Shown here piece after piece: positions 15,574 to 25,034 of a stretch of DNA of 64,000 nt (positions are counted from its first letter, which is position 1; every line of letters starts with the position of its first letter). Below the pieces are notes generated by a model. That model did not search any database. It was not told the DNA's origin and saw only the letters and a program-made list of their open reading frames with translations. The translations under genes and the position numbers were made by a program. This DNA is from Bradyrhizobium roseum (GTDB lineage Bacteria > Pseudomonadota > Alphaproteobacteria > Rhizobiales > Xanthobacteraceae). The stretch is from positions 6,781,001-6,845,000 of the forward strand of contig NZ_CP129212.1 of assembly GCF_030413175.1 (NCBI RefSeq). Direction: 5' to 3'.

Positions 15574-17412
15574 TTACGCCACCGCTCGTTCGCCATACAT
15601 GGCGTCGATCTCGGCGGCATAACGCTTGTTCACGAAACTGCGCTTCAGCTTCATGGTCGGTGTCAGCTCCTCGTCCTCGGGCGTGAGCTGACGTTCGATC
15701 AAATAGAACTTCTTGATGGTTTCGACGCGGGCGAAATTGGCGTTGACCGCCTCGATCTCGCGCTGGATCAGGTCCTGGATCTCGGCAGCACGGCACAGGC
15801 TTGCGTAGTTGGTAAAGGGAATGTCGTGGTCCTGCGCGTATTTTTCGACATTCTCCTGGTCGATCATCAGCAGGCAGGTCAGGTAAGGCCGCTTGTCGCC
15901 GATCACCACAGCGTCGGAAACGTAAGGCGAGAACTTCAGCTGGTTCTCGATCTCCGACGGCGTGATGTTCTTGCCGCCCGAAGTGATGATGATGTCCTTC
16001 ATCCGGTCGGTGATCTTGACGAAGCCTTCATTGTCCATCGAGCCGACATCGCCGGTGTGCAGCCATCCCTTGGCGTCGATAGCTTCCGCGGTCTTTTCCG
16101 GCTGGTTCAGATAGCCCATGAACAGGAAGTCGCCGCGGATCAGGATTTCGCCCTGCGGCGAAATCGCGACCTCGCCCCACGGCGCCGCCTTGCCGACCGA
16201 GCCCAGCTTGATGCGATCGGGCGGCATGATGGTCGCCACGCCGCAATTCTCGGTCTGGCCATAGACCTCGCGCATGTCGAGGCCGAGCGCGAGATACCAG
16301 CGGATCAGGTCGGGCGCGATCGGCGCCGCACCCGTGAATGCAAGCCGGCAGCGGTCGAGCCCGAGCATGCGGCGGATGTTGCGGAACACCAGCCAATAGG
16401 CCGCCCAGTTCGCGAGCTGCAACGACAGCGGCGGCGTATCGCCCTGCAGCTTGTATTCGGTCATCCGATTGCCGATGGCGAGCGCGTTGCGGTACATCCA
16501 GTTCTGGAACGCCGTCGCGTCCTTCAGCGCGATGGTGATCCCGGAATAGAACTTTTCCCAGATCCGCGGCACCGCGAGAAACGCGGTCGGCTGCACCTCG
16601 CGCAGGTTGTCCGGCACGGTTTCCGGGCTTTCGGCGAAATTCATCACCGAGCCCAGCGCCAGCGAAATGTAATATCCGCCGATTCGCTCCGCGACGTGGC
16701 AGAGCGGCAGGAACACCAGCCGCTCTTCATCGTCGGTGGATGGGAACAGGTCGTTGGCATGGCGCATCTGGTGCGTCACGCTGCGATTGGAATGCATCGC
16801 GCCCTTGGGCGGACCCGTGGTACCCGACGTGTAGACGAGAATGGCGAGATCGTCGGCGGTACGGCTTCCGATCATTTCGTCCCATAGCGATTCCCTGCCC
16901 TGGGCGTGATTGCGCCCGAGCGCCATGAACTCGGCCAGCGACAGCACCATCGGGTCGCTGAAGGCGCTGAGGCCTTCCATGTCGAACACGATGATCTTCT
17001 GCAAGGTTGGGCAGCGCGAGCGGCAGGACAGGATCTTGTCGAGTTGCTCCTCATCCTCGGCGAAGATCACCTTGGTCGATGAATCGTTGATCAGGTACTC
17101 GACCTGCGCGGACGAGTCGGTGGGATAGATACCGGAAGAGACGCCGCCGGCGCACAGGATGCCCATGTCGGCATAGACCCACTCAGGAACGGCATTGGCG
17201 ATGATCGAGGCGACGTCGCCGGGCCGGAAGCCGCTAGCATGCAGGCCGAAGGCGATGTCCCTGGAAATCTGCAGCCACTCGCGCCAGCTGGTCGGCTGCC
17301 AGATGCCGAATTTCTTCTCGCGGATCGCGGGGCGGTCGCCGCGAGTCTCCACGGACTTCAGAAAGCTCCTCGCGATCGTGTCGGCGACCGTCAGCACTGC
17401 CGGTCTGGCCAT
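15574..17412 (-). CDS. Long-chain fatty acid / aryl CoA ligase (AMP-forming, FAA1-like)
   Basis: A 612-aa ANL-superfamily adenylating enzyme that joins a carboxylic acid to CoA using ATP. The P-loop-like motif YTSGTTGPPKG is at 194-204; further conserved elements are YGQTENCG and GWLHTGD, and the closing lysine region PTMKLKR. Length and motif spacing match bacterial FAA1-type long-chain acyl-CoA synthetases. The ATG at 17412 has an AGGGAGGA Shine-Dalgarno. It lies inside a liv-type transport operon, so it probably activates the imported acid on entry. Substrate range cannot be read from sequence. Confidence 0.92.
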   Translation of the reverse strand: MARPAVLTVADTIARSFLKSVETRGDRPAIREKKFGIWQPTSWREWLQISRDIAFGLHASGFRPGDVASIIANAVPEWVYADMGILCAGGVSSGIYPTDSSAQVEYLINDSSTKVIFAEDEEQLDKILSCRSRCPTLQKIIVFDMEGLSAFSDPMVLSLAEFMALGRNHAQGRESLWDEMIGSRTADDLAILVYTSGTTGPPKGAMHSNRSVTHQMRHANDLFPSTDDEERLVFLPLCHVAERIGGYYISLALGSVMNFAESPETVPDNLREVQPTAFLAVPRIWEKFYSGITIALKDATAFQNWMYRNALAIGNRMTEYKLQGDTPPLSLQLANWAAYWLVFRNIRRMLGLDRCRLAFTGAAPIAPDLIRWYLALGLDMREVYGQTENCGVATIMPPDRIKLGSVGKAAPWGEVAISPQGEILIRGDFLFMGYLNQPEKTAEAIDAKGWLHTGDVGSMDNEGFVKITDRMKDIIITSGGKNITPSEIENQLKFSPYVSDAVVIGDKRPYLTCLLMIDQENVEKYAQDHDIPFTNYASLCRAAEIQDLIQREIEAVNANFARVETIKKFYLIERQLTPEDEELTPTMKLKRSFVNKRYAAEIDAMYGERAVA

Positions 17413-17585
17413 GCGCTCTTCCTCCCTCTATCGCCTGTTTCGGCCACCGGTCTTGCAAGCCGGTCTTGGTTCGAAGCAGGACTCGAATTTAGCTCAAATT
17501 CACTCGCAACGCCAATGCCTTAACTGCGTCAAATAGAGCAGGATGACGCTTCTTCGAACCGCCTCCCGCTCTATTTCTCTGATTT

Positions 17586-17633
17586 GAGCATGATCTTTTC
17601 GGAAAACCGGCATCCACTTTCCGGATCATGCTC
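17586..17633. repeat. Palindromic intergenic element (GAGCATGATC type)
   Basis: Inverted ends GAGCATGATC / GATCATGCTC enclose TTTTCGGAAAACCGG and CCACTTTCCG, which pair further. The element abuts the livF stop codon, in the livF-ligase gap. It resembles a widespread Bradyrhizobium intergenic palindrome and could attenuate or process the operon mRNA. Confidence 0.7.
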
Positions 17634-18412
17634 TAGCGCCAGGTTTTCTTCTTTTTCCAGCGCCGTTCGCCACGGGCGCCCTCTTCCTTGGCGCCGAGAT
17701 AGAATTCCTGGATGTCCTTTGAATTCATCAGCCGCTCGCAGGTATCGTTCATCACGACGCGGCCGATTTCCAGCACATAGCCGTAATGCGCCGTCTCCAG
17801 CGCTACCTTGGCGTTCTGCTCGACCAGCAGGATCGACATGCCCTGCTCCTCGTTGACGCGCTTGATGATGGTGAAAATCTCCTTCACCAGGATCGGCGAC
17901 AGCCCGAGCGACGGCTCGTCCAGCAGCAGCAATGCCGGCCGGTTCATCAGCGCCCGCCCGATCGCCAGCATCTGCTGCTCGCCGCCGGAAAGCTGTCCGG
18001 CCGGCTGGTTGACGCGCTCCTTCAGCCGCGGGAAATAACCGTAGACGCGGCCGAGATCCTCCGCGACGCCGTCGCGGTCCTTGCGCGGATAGGCGCCCAT
18101 CATCAGGTTTTCGCGCACCGACAGGAACGGGAACACCTCGCGCCCCTCCGGCACGTGACTAAGCCCCAGCCGGACGATCTTGTCGGCTTCCATGCGCTGG
18201 ATCGGCTTGCCCAGAAACTCGATCGATCCCTTCTGGGGATCGAGAATGCCGGAAATCGTCTTGAGCACCGTGGTCTTGCCGGCGCCGTTGGCGCCCAGCA
18301 GCGTCACGATGCGGCCGCGCGGCACTTCGAGGCTGATGCCCCTGATCGCCTGGATAGGTCCGTAATAGCTCTCGATATTGCTGAGCTTGAGGATGATGTC
18401 GGAAGCACTCAT
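17633..18412 (-). CDS. livF: Branched-chain-type ABC transporter ATPase LivF
   Basis: Cytoplasmic ATP-hydrolysing subunit, 259 aa. Walker A GANGAGKT at 40-47, signature LSGGEQQ at 141-147, Walker B LLLLDEPS at 161-168. The LivF subtype is indicated by GLSHVPEGREVFPFLSV after Walker A. The C-terminus has an unusual short lysine/arginine-rich tail (about 250-259). It starts 10 bp after the livG stop and pairs with LivG in the transporter. Confidence 0.94.
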   Translation of the reverse strand: MSASDIILKLSNIESYYGPIQAIRGISLEVPRGRIVTLLGANGAGKTTVLKTISGILDPQKGSIEFLGKPIQRMEADKIVRLGLSHVPEGREVFPFLSVRENLMMGAYPRKDRDGVAEDLGRVYGYFPRLKERVNQPAGQLSGGEQQMLAIGRALMNRPALLLLDEPSLGLSPILVKEIFTIIKRVNEEQGMSILLVEQNAKVALETAHYGYVLEIGRVVMNDTCERLMNSKDIQEFYLGAKEEGARGERRWKKKKTWR

Positions 18413-18422
18413 GGCATCGTCC

Positions 18423-19181
18423 TCATGCGCCGAGATAGGCCGCGACGACGTCGGGATGGCGCTGCACCTCGGAAGGCGAGCCCATCGCGATCACGCGACC
18501 ATAGTTGAGCGCGATCACGCGGTCCGACACCCGGTTCACCAGCGACATGTCGTGCTCGACCATCAGCACGGTGATGCCGAGGTCGGTCTTCAGGTCGCGG
18601 ATCCAGAACGACATGTCGCCCGTTTCCTCGACATTCAGCCCGGAGGACGGCTCGTCCAGCAGGATCAGCTTCGGCTCCGAGCACAGCGCACGCGCGAGTT
18701 CGATCACCTTGCGGACGCCGTAAGGCAGTCCCGAAATCAGCTTGTCACGATAGACTTCGAGATCGAGAAACTCGATGACCTGCTCGACACTGCGACGATG
18801 GGCTTTCTCGCGGGCGCGCACGTTCGGCAGAAACAGCAATTCCTGCCACAGCTGGGTGGTGGAGTGCCTGTGGCGGCCGACCAGGAGATTGCTCAGCATG
18901 GTCGCGTTCTCGAACAATTCGATGTTCTGGAAGGTGCGCGCGATGCCGAGGCCGGCGATTTCGTAGGCCGGCTGCTCGGTGATGTCCTGGTCCTCGAAGA
19001 AGATCTTGCCCGAAGTCGGCGGGTAGATGCGCGAGATCAGGTTGAAGATCGAGCTCTTGCCGGCGCCGTTGGGGCCGATGATCGAAAGGATCTCGCCTTT
19101 CTCCACGGCGAAGCTGACCGAATCGACCGCTTTGAGACCGCCGAAATGCAGCGAGAGGTTATCCGCACGGAAATACGTCAT
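18423..19181 (-). CDS. livG: Branched-chain-type ABC transporter ATPase LivG
   Basis: Second ATPase subunit, 252 aa. Walker A GPNGAGKS at 36-43, a signature-like LPYGVRK at 152-158 where LivG proteins usually have LPYGQQR, and Walker B LILLDEPS at 172-179. Its ATG overlaps the livM stop by the four bases ATGA, so translation is coupled. The GIARTFQNIELF segment is typical of LivG. Confidence 0.94.
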   Translation of the reverse strand: MTYFRADNLSLHFGGLKAVDSVSFAVEKGEILSIIGPNGAGKSSIFNLISRIYPPTSGKIFFEDQDITEQPAYEIAGLGIARTFQNIELFENATMLSNLLVGRHRHSTTQLWQELLFLPNVRAREKAHRRSVEQVIEFLDLEVYRDKLISGLPYGVRKVIELARALCSEPKLILLDEPSSGLNVEETGDMSFWIRDLKTDLGITVLMVEHDMSLVNRVSDRVIALNYGRVIAMGSPSEVQRHPDVVAAYLGA

Positions 19182-20329
19182 CGGTTCCGCTCCGATTTCA
19201 CGTAGATCTTCTGCCGCTTGAAGGTGGCGCGCTTGTAAAGCGGGAACAGCTGGAAGAAAAGTTTGATCTTCAGCCAGCGCCCATACAGGCCAAGCGGCTC
19301 GAACAGCACGAACAGCACGATGATCACGCCGTAGATGGCGCCCTTCAATCCGTTGGCGGAGGCAATCGCGGCGACGTTGGCGTTAACTTTCCCCGCCGTC
19401 GCGCTGTCGGCGCCGAACATCGCAGCCAGCCCCGAGATGATGCCGGGCAGGTCGTCCTTCAGATAGGTCAGGAAGGGATCAATCATGACCAGGAAGATCG
19501 CGCCGAGCACCGCGCCATGCAGGCTGAAGGTACCGCCGATCAGGATCACAATGATGAACTCAATCGAGAGCTGCAGCGTGAACATCTCTGGAGAGATGAA
19601 GGAAAGCTTGTGCGCAAACAAAACGCCGGCAAGGCCGGTGATTCCCGCGCTGATCGCAAACGACTTCACCTTGTAGAGCGAGACGTTGACGCCCATGCTG
19701 CGCGCCGCCGTTTCGCTGTCGCGGATCGCGACAAAGGCGCGGCCTGTCGGCGAGCGCAGCAGATTGAGCGTGCCGACGATGACGAGGATCAGGACGCCAA
19801 GACAAAGGAAATAAAAGGTTGGCCCGTTCTGCGGCACCGCCTGCCCGAATAGACTCAGCGTCTTGACCCGCATACCCTCATTGCCGTGGGTCACGCTTTC
19901 CCAGCGCGCCAGCACTTCCTCGACGATGAAGGCAAAAGAGATCGTTGCAATGACGAGGTAGATGCCTTGGAGCCGCAGCGCTGGGAATCCGACCAGCGCG
20001 CCGACCACGGCGGTGAGCAGGCCACCGGCCAGAAAGTAGATCGGGAACGGCACGTTGTATTGTTGCAGATAGCCCGCGGTATAGGCGCCGATGGCGAGAA
20101 ACGCGGCGTGGCCGAGCGAGGCCTGCCCGGTGAATCCGGTAAGGATCATCAGGCCCACGCCCACGGTGGCGTAGATGCACACGAACACCAGCTGGCTGAC
20201 GAGATAGCTCGACAGCACGAACGGCGCGACCAGGAGGAACGCCAGCAGGACGCCGTAGGAAACGATATAGCCGCTATGCGGAAACAACCTGATATCGTCT
20301 TCGTAATCGGTCTTGAAGAGGAACCGCAT
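19178..20329 (-). CDS. livM: Branched-chain-type ABC transporter permease LivM
   Basis: Inner-membrane permease of 383 aa with about ten hydrophobic segments. The LivM signature GFTGQASLGHAAFLAIGAYTA occurs around residues 64-84, and the cytoplasmic loop contains RAFVAIRDSETAARSMGV, the contact region for the ATPases. The start is ATG 20329, overlapping the livH stop (ATGA). An open frame continues upstream across livH but is out of frame with it and non-coding. The segment between the last membrane helices (SATAGKVNANVAAIASANG) is longer than in E. coli LivM. Confidence 0.93.
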   Translation of the reverse strand: MRFLFKTDYEDDIRLFPHSGYIVSYGVLLAFLLVAPFVLSSYLVSQLVFVCIYATVGVGLMILTGFTGQASLGHAAFLAIGAYTAGYLQQYNVPFPIYFLAGGLLTAVVGALVGFPALRLQGIYLVIATISFAFIVEEVLARWESVTHGNEGMRVKTLSLFGQAVPQNGPTFYFLCLGVLILVIVGTLNLLRSPTGRAFVAIRDSETAARSMGVNVSLYKVKSFAISAGITGLAGVLFAHKLSFISPEMFTLQLSIEFIIVILIGGTFSLHGAVLGAIFLVMIDPFLTYLKDDLPGIISGLAAMFGADSATAGKVNANVAAIASANGLKGAIYGVIIVLFVLFEPLGLYGRWLKIKLFFQLFPLYKRATFKRQKIYVKSERNR

Positions 20330-21204
20330 CAGACTTTCTTCCGCGTATGAACACCGAACAGGCCTTCCGGCTTGAGCAACAGCACCACCAGAAGCACGAG
20401 ATAGGGCGCGATGTCCTTCCAGCCCTGCGGCAGGTAGAAACCGGCCATGCTCTCGATCACGCCGATCAGCACGCCGCCCACCACCGCGCCGGGAATCGAA
20501 CCGAAGCCGCCGAGCACCGCGGCCGGAAACGCCTTCAGGCCCAGCACGAGGCCGACATTGGAGTGAATGAAGGTGATCGGCGCCAGCAGCACGCCGGCGG
20601 CGGTCGCGACCGCTGCCGAGATCGCCCACACGATCGACACCACGCGCTTGACCGGGATGCCCATGTAGTAGGCAGCCAGCATGTTCTCCGAGCTGGCGCG
20701 CATCGCGGTGCCGAGCGTGGTGCGGTTGAAGAACAGATACAGCAGCGCGCAGAGGATCACGGTCGCGGCGATCACCGAGAGCTTGTCGTAGGCCAGCACG
20801 AGGCTGCCGATTCGCAACACCCCGTCGCTGAACGGCGTCTCGATCTTGAAATCGTCGGTGCCCCAGATCATGCCGACCACGGAGCGCAGGAAATATCCGA
20901 GGCCGATCGTCGCCATGATGATGGAAAATTGCGGGTAGCCGAGGATCGGACGCACCACGACGCGTTCGGCCAGCATGCCGAACGCCGCCATGCAGATGAC
21001 CGCGCCGGCGAATCCAAGCCAGTAATTGAGGCCGAGCATGCCGATGAAGGTGAAGGCGAAGAACCCGCCCAGCATCATCAAATCGCCCTGGGCGAAATTG
21101 ACGACCTCGGTTGCCTTGTAAACAAGCACGAAACCGAGCGCGATCAAGCCGTAGACGCAGCCGAGCGCGATACCACTCACCAGCTGCTGAACGAAGTCCA
21201 GCAT
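20329..21204 (-). CDS. livH: Branched-chain-type ABC transporter permease LivH
   Basis: Inner-membrane permease of 291 aa, first gene of the leftward operon. It has the LivH N-terminal signature (GLIALGFVLVYKATEVVNFA near residues 19-38) and about eight membrane segments. The ATG at 21204 follows GGGAGG with suitable spacing; the TTG directly before it is rejected. The operon promoter should lie in 21205-21498, a spacer shared with the divergent ABC exporter; no consensus promoter was recognised there. Confidence 0.94.
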   Translation of the reverse strand: MLDFVQQLVSGIALGCVYGLIALGFVLVYKATEVVNFAQGDLMMLGGFFAFTFIGMLGLNYWLGFAGAVICMAAFGMLAERVVVRPILGYPQFSIIMATIGLGYFLRSVVGMIWGTDDFKIETPFSDGVLRIGSLVLAYDKLSVIAATVILCALLYLFFNRTTLGTAMRASSENMLAAYYMGIPVKRVVSIVWAISAAVATAAGVLLAPITFIHSNVGLVLGLKAFPAAVLGGFGSIPGAVVGGVLIGVIESMAGFYLPQGWKDIAPYLVLLVVLLLKPEGLFGVHTRKKV

Positions 21205-21498
21205 CAATTCCCTCCCCGATGCCAGGCGATTCTGTCGATCGCCTTTTCTGCATCTTGTGTCTACACGCTATCGCCTGTTCGCGATGCATGTAGCCGCATA
21301 TGTCCCGTTGCATTGAGCCTAAAGCGTCGACCGCTGTCAACAAAGCGCTGGCCGCGCCACCGTTAACAATTGCGGACAAATGCCGCAGCCCGGGAAGTTG
21401 CGGGGGTCGACACCATTTGGGCCACGCGATTCACCGGGCCTAAAGTTCTTCCGAGTCATGCTTCCCGGCGACAAACCAATCCGGACTGTACGGTCATC

Positions 21499-22247
<749 letters not shown>

Positions 22248-22251
<4 letters not shown>

Positions 22252-23771
22252 GTTCGACTGCGGCGCTTTCCTGGTTTGCCCGGCACGAGATCCGCCTGGC
22301 CTGGCGCGAATGGCTGGCGATGATGACCGGCAGCCGCGGCAAGCGAAAGCGCGCGATCATCGCCCTCGTCGTGTTCGCCGCCTTCCTGCACCTGCCGGCC
22401 TATGCGGTGGTCGGGCGCTTCGCCGACCTGCAGGCCCCCCTCGGCAAGCAGGAACTGATCGTCATCACTTCTTCGATCTTTCTCGCCTGGGCGCTGATGC
22501 TGTCACAGGCGATCGAATCGGTGACGCGGGTATTTTACGCGCGCGCCGATCTCGACCTGATCATGTCCTCGCCTTCGAATCTTGCCAACGTATTCTCGGT
22601 CCGGATTGCCGCGATCGCGCTGTCGGTCACCGGCATGGCGCTATTACTGTCGACGCCCTTCGTCGACGTGCTCGTGATCGGCGGCGGCGCAAGGTGGCTG
22701 CTGGCCTTTGGCGTCGTCGTCGCGATCGGTCTCACGGCAGCTGCGGTCGCCATTGCCATCACGGTATTTCTGTTTCGCCTGATCGGCCCGAGCCGTACCC
22801 GCCTCGTCGCGCAGATCGTCTCTGCGGTCATCGGCGCCGGCTTCGTCATCGCACTGCAGATCGCCGCCATCCTTTCCTACGGTACGCTCTCGCGCTTTAC
22901 GGTGCTGACTTCCGAGGCCGCCGCCGCCCATGCGCCCGATCTCGACAGCCCGCTATGGTGGCCGGCGCGCGCAGCGATCGGCGACGGCGAGGTGTTATCC
23001 TGGCTCATCGCCGCCGGCCTTTTGCTGCTCGGCGTCGTCATGGCGGTCTTCTCGCCGAGATTCGCCGATACCGCCGTGCGCGTCGCCGCGACCGCACGGG
23101 CGGCCCGTCACGGACCGCGCACGACCGCCTTCCGCAGCGGTTCGCGGCAACGGGCGCTGCGCACCAAGGAATTCCTGCTGCTGCGGCGCGACCCGTGGCT
23201 GCTGTCGCAGAGCCTGATGCAACTGCTCTATCTGCTGCCGCCTGCCCTGATGCTGTGGCGAAGCTTTTCCGAAACCTCGTCCGCGATCGTCCTGATTACG
23301 CCCGTGATCGTGATGGCGGCTGGCCAGCTCGCCGGTGGTCTCGCCTGGCTGACGATCTCGGGCGAAGACGCCGCCGACCTGGTCGCGACCGCGCCGCTCC
23401 CGCCCTCGAACGTCATCCGCGCCAAAGTCGAAGTAGTGCTGCTCTCGATCTGCGCCATCTTCGGGCCGCTGATCGCAGCGCTCGCCTTTGCCTCGCTGAC
23501 ACAGGCGATCGTCACCGCGCTCGGCGTCATCGTCGCCACCGTCTCGGCGGGCGCAATCCAGCTCTGGTTCCGCGTGCAGGCCAAGCGCAGCCAGTTCCGC
23601 CGCCGCCAGACCTCGTCGCGGCTCGCGACATTCGCGGAAGCCTTCTGCTCGATCGGCTGGGCCGCGACTGCGGCGCTCGCCGTCACCATTCCAATCGCCG
23701 CAGTCTTCAGCGGCGTGACGACGGCGGCAATACTTGCAGCGACGTGGAAGATCAGCCCGCAGCGAGCGTGA
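22248..23771 (+). CDS. ABC-2 type exporter permease
   Basis: Integral membrane protein of 507 aa with about ten hydrophobic segments arranged as two halves separated by a basic cytoplasmic stretch (about 280-310, HGPRTTAFRSGSRQRALRTK). Translationally coupled to the ATPase at 21499. It has no recognised specificity signature. Size and layout fit the fused ABC-2 permeases of putative exporters, with cargo such as a lipid, antibiotic or polysaccharide left open. Confidence 0.85.
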
Positions 23772-23975
23772 CACTTTGATGACAGTTTCGTGACAGCGCC
23801 GGTTAGAGGTGCTGCGCTTTGGTCACGTTGAACCGAAAATCAGATTTCCGACGACCTGAATTGAGAGTAGACGCGCCAGGCGTCATCGATTTGTTCGTGC
23901 GTGACAGCTATCTTGCCGGTCCTTCGCCGCGGCACCATGTAGCTAGCGGGAATATGTTTGAGGAGAAGAAGCGCG

Positions 23976-25034
23976 ATGAGCGAAACCATCAATGTCCCGG
24001 CGGTCATGGTGGACGCCACCGCAGTTTCGCGCATCAAGTCGGACATCGACATCTCGGACCGGTCGCGCATCGTCACCTTCGGCGATCGTGCGCAGCGTTC
24101 GGTCGTCGAGTTCGCCGACCGCATCCTCGCCCAGACCCAGAACCGGGAGCTTGGGACCACCGGAAAATTGCTGTCGGACATCCTGGCCAAGGCCCGCGGT
24201 CTGGATCCCGCCTCGCTGAAGGACAGCGGCTTCTTCGCCCGCCTGTTCTCGTCGATGGAATCGCGCTTGCGGCGATTCTCCGAACAATTCGGGGATGTGG
24301 CCTCGCAAATCGACCGTGTCTGCATCGAACTCGATCGTAACAAGGAAACGTTGCGGCGCGACATCGCCGTTCTCGACGAGTTGCACGAACAGACGAAGGC
24401 CTCGCTCGGCGACCTCGATTCGCATATCGCTGCCGGCAAGGCGTTTGCAGAAGAATTTCGCCGCGGCAAGCTGCTCGAGCTGGAACAGGCGGCGAAGGCG
24501 GCCGGCGCCGGCAGCGATGCGATGCTGGCGGCGCAGACCTATCAGGATGCCGCCCAGGCGCTCGACCGGCTCGAAAAGCGCGTCTTCTATCTGCAGCAGG
24601 CGCGTCAGATCGGTATCCAGCAATTGCCGCAGATCCGCATTGTCCAGTCCGGCGACGAGACCCTGATCGAAAACCTGCAGGCCACGACCGAACTCACCAT
24701 CCCGGTGTGGAAGCAGAAGATGATCCTGCTGCTCGGCCTGAGCCGCCAGAAATCGGCGCTCGACCTGCAGAAGACTGTTACCGACGCCACCAACGAAATG
24801 ATGAAGCAGGCGTCCGAAATGATGAAGACCCAGGCGATCGAGATCGAGAAGCAATCGCAGCGCGGTATCATCGACATCGAGACGCTGGAAAAGACCAACA
24901 GCGATTTGCTCGATACGATTTCGGGCGTCCTCAACGTCCAGCAAGAAGGCCGGAAAAAGCGCGCCGAAATCGAACAGCGGATGGCGCAGCTGACCGACCA
25001 GTTGAAGACAGCGTTGTCCAAGTCGCCCGCATGA
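23976..25034 (+). CDS. telA: TelA-family toxic anion resistance protein
   Basis: Cytoplasmic, largely helical/coiled-coil protein of 352 aa, the normal TelA length (Pfam TelA, tellurite/toxic anion resistance). Characteristic parts are the N-terminal region with LLSDILAKARGLDP, the segment RLFSSMESRLRRFSEQF, and the C-terminal WKQKMILLLGLSRQKSALDLQK (about 242-263) followed by repeated MMKQASEMMKTQA helices. AGGAGAAG precedes ATG 23976. It leads a four-gene operon and overlaps the next gene by ATGA. TelA proteins occur with XpaC and VWA proteins in Ter-type stress systems; the biochemical role is unknown. Confidence 0.9.
   Translation: MSETINVPAVMVDATAVSRIKSDIDISDRSRIVTFGDRAQRSVVEFADRILAQTQNRELGTTGKLLSDILAKARGLDPASLKDSGFFARLFSSMESRLRRFSEQFGDVASQIDRVCIELDRNKETLRRDIAVLDELHEQTKASLGDLDSHIAAGKAFAEEFRRGKLLELEQAAKAAGAGSDAMLAAQTYQDAAQALDRLEKRVFYLQQARQIGIQQLPQIRIVQSGDETLIENLQATTELTIPVWKQKMILLLGLSRQKSALDLQKTVTDATNEMMKQASEMMKTQAIEIEKQSQRGIIDIETLEKTNSDLLDTISGVLNVQQEGRKKRAEIEQRMAQLTDQLKTALSKSPA

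Noticed and set aside
20330..21379. Upstream extension of the livM frame over livH
   Set aside because: The extension is arginine-rich and runs through the livH gene in another frame. LivM proper begins at ATG 20329 with a typical permease N-terminus.
24707..25030. Upstream extension of the SBP-VWA frame into telA
   Set aside because: ATG 25031 begins a perfect lipoprotein signal and overlaps the telA stop by ATGA; the upstream part is an out-of-frame shadow.
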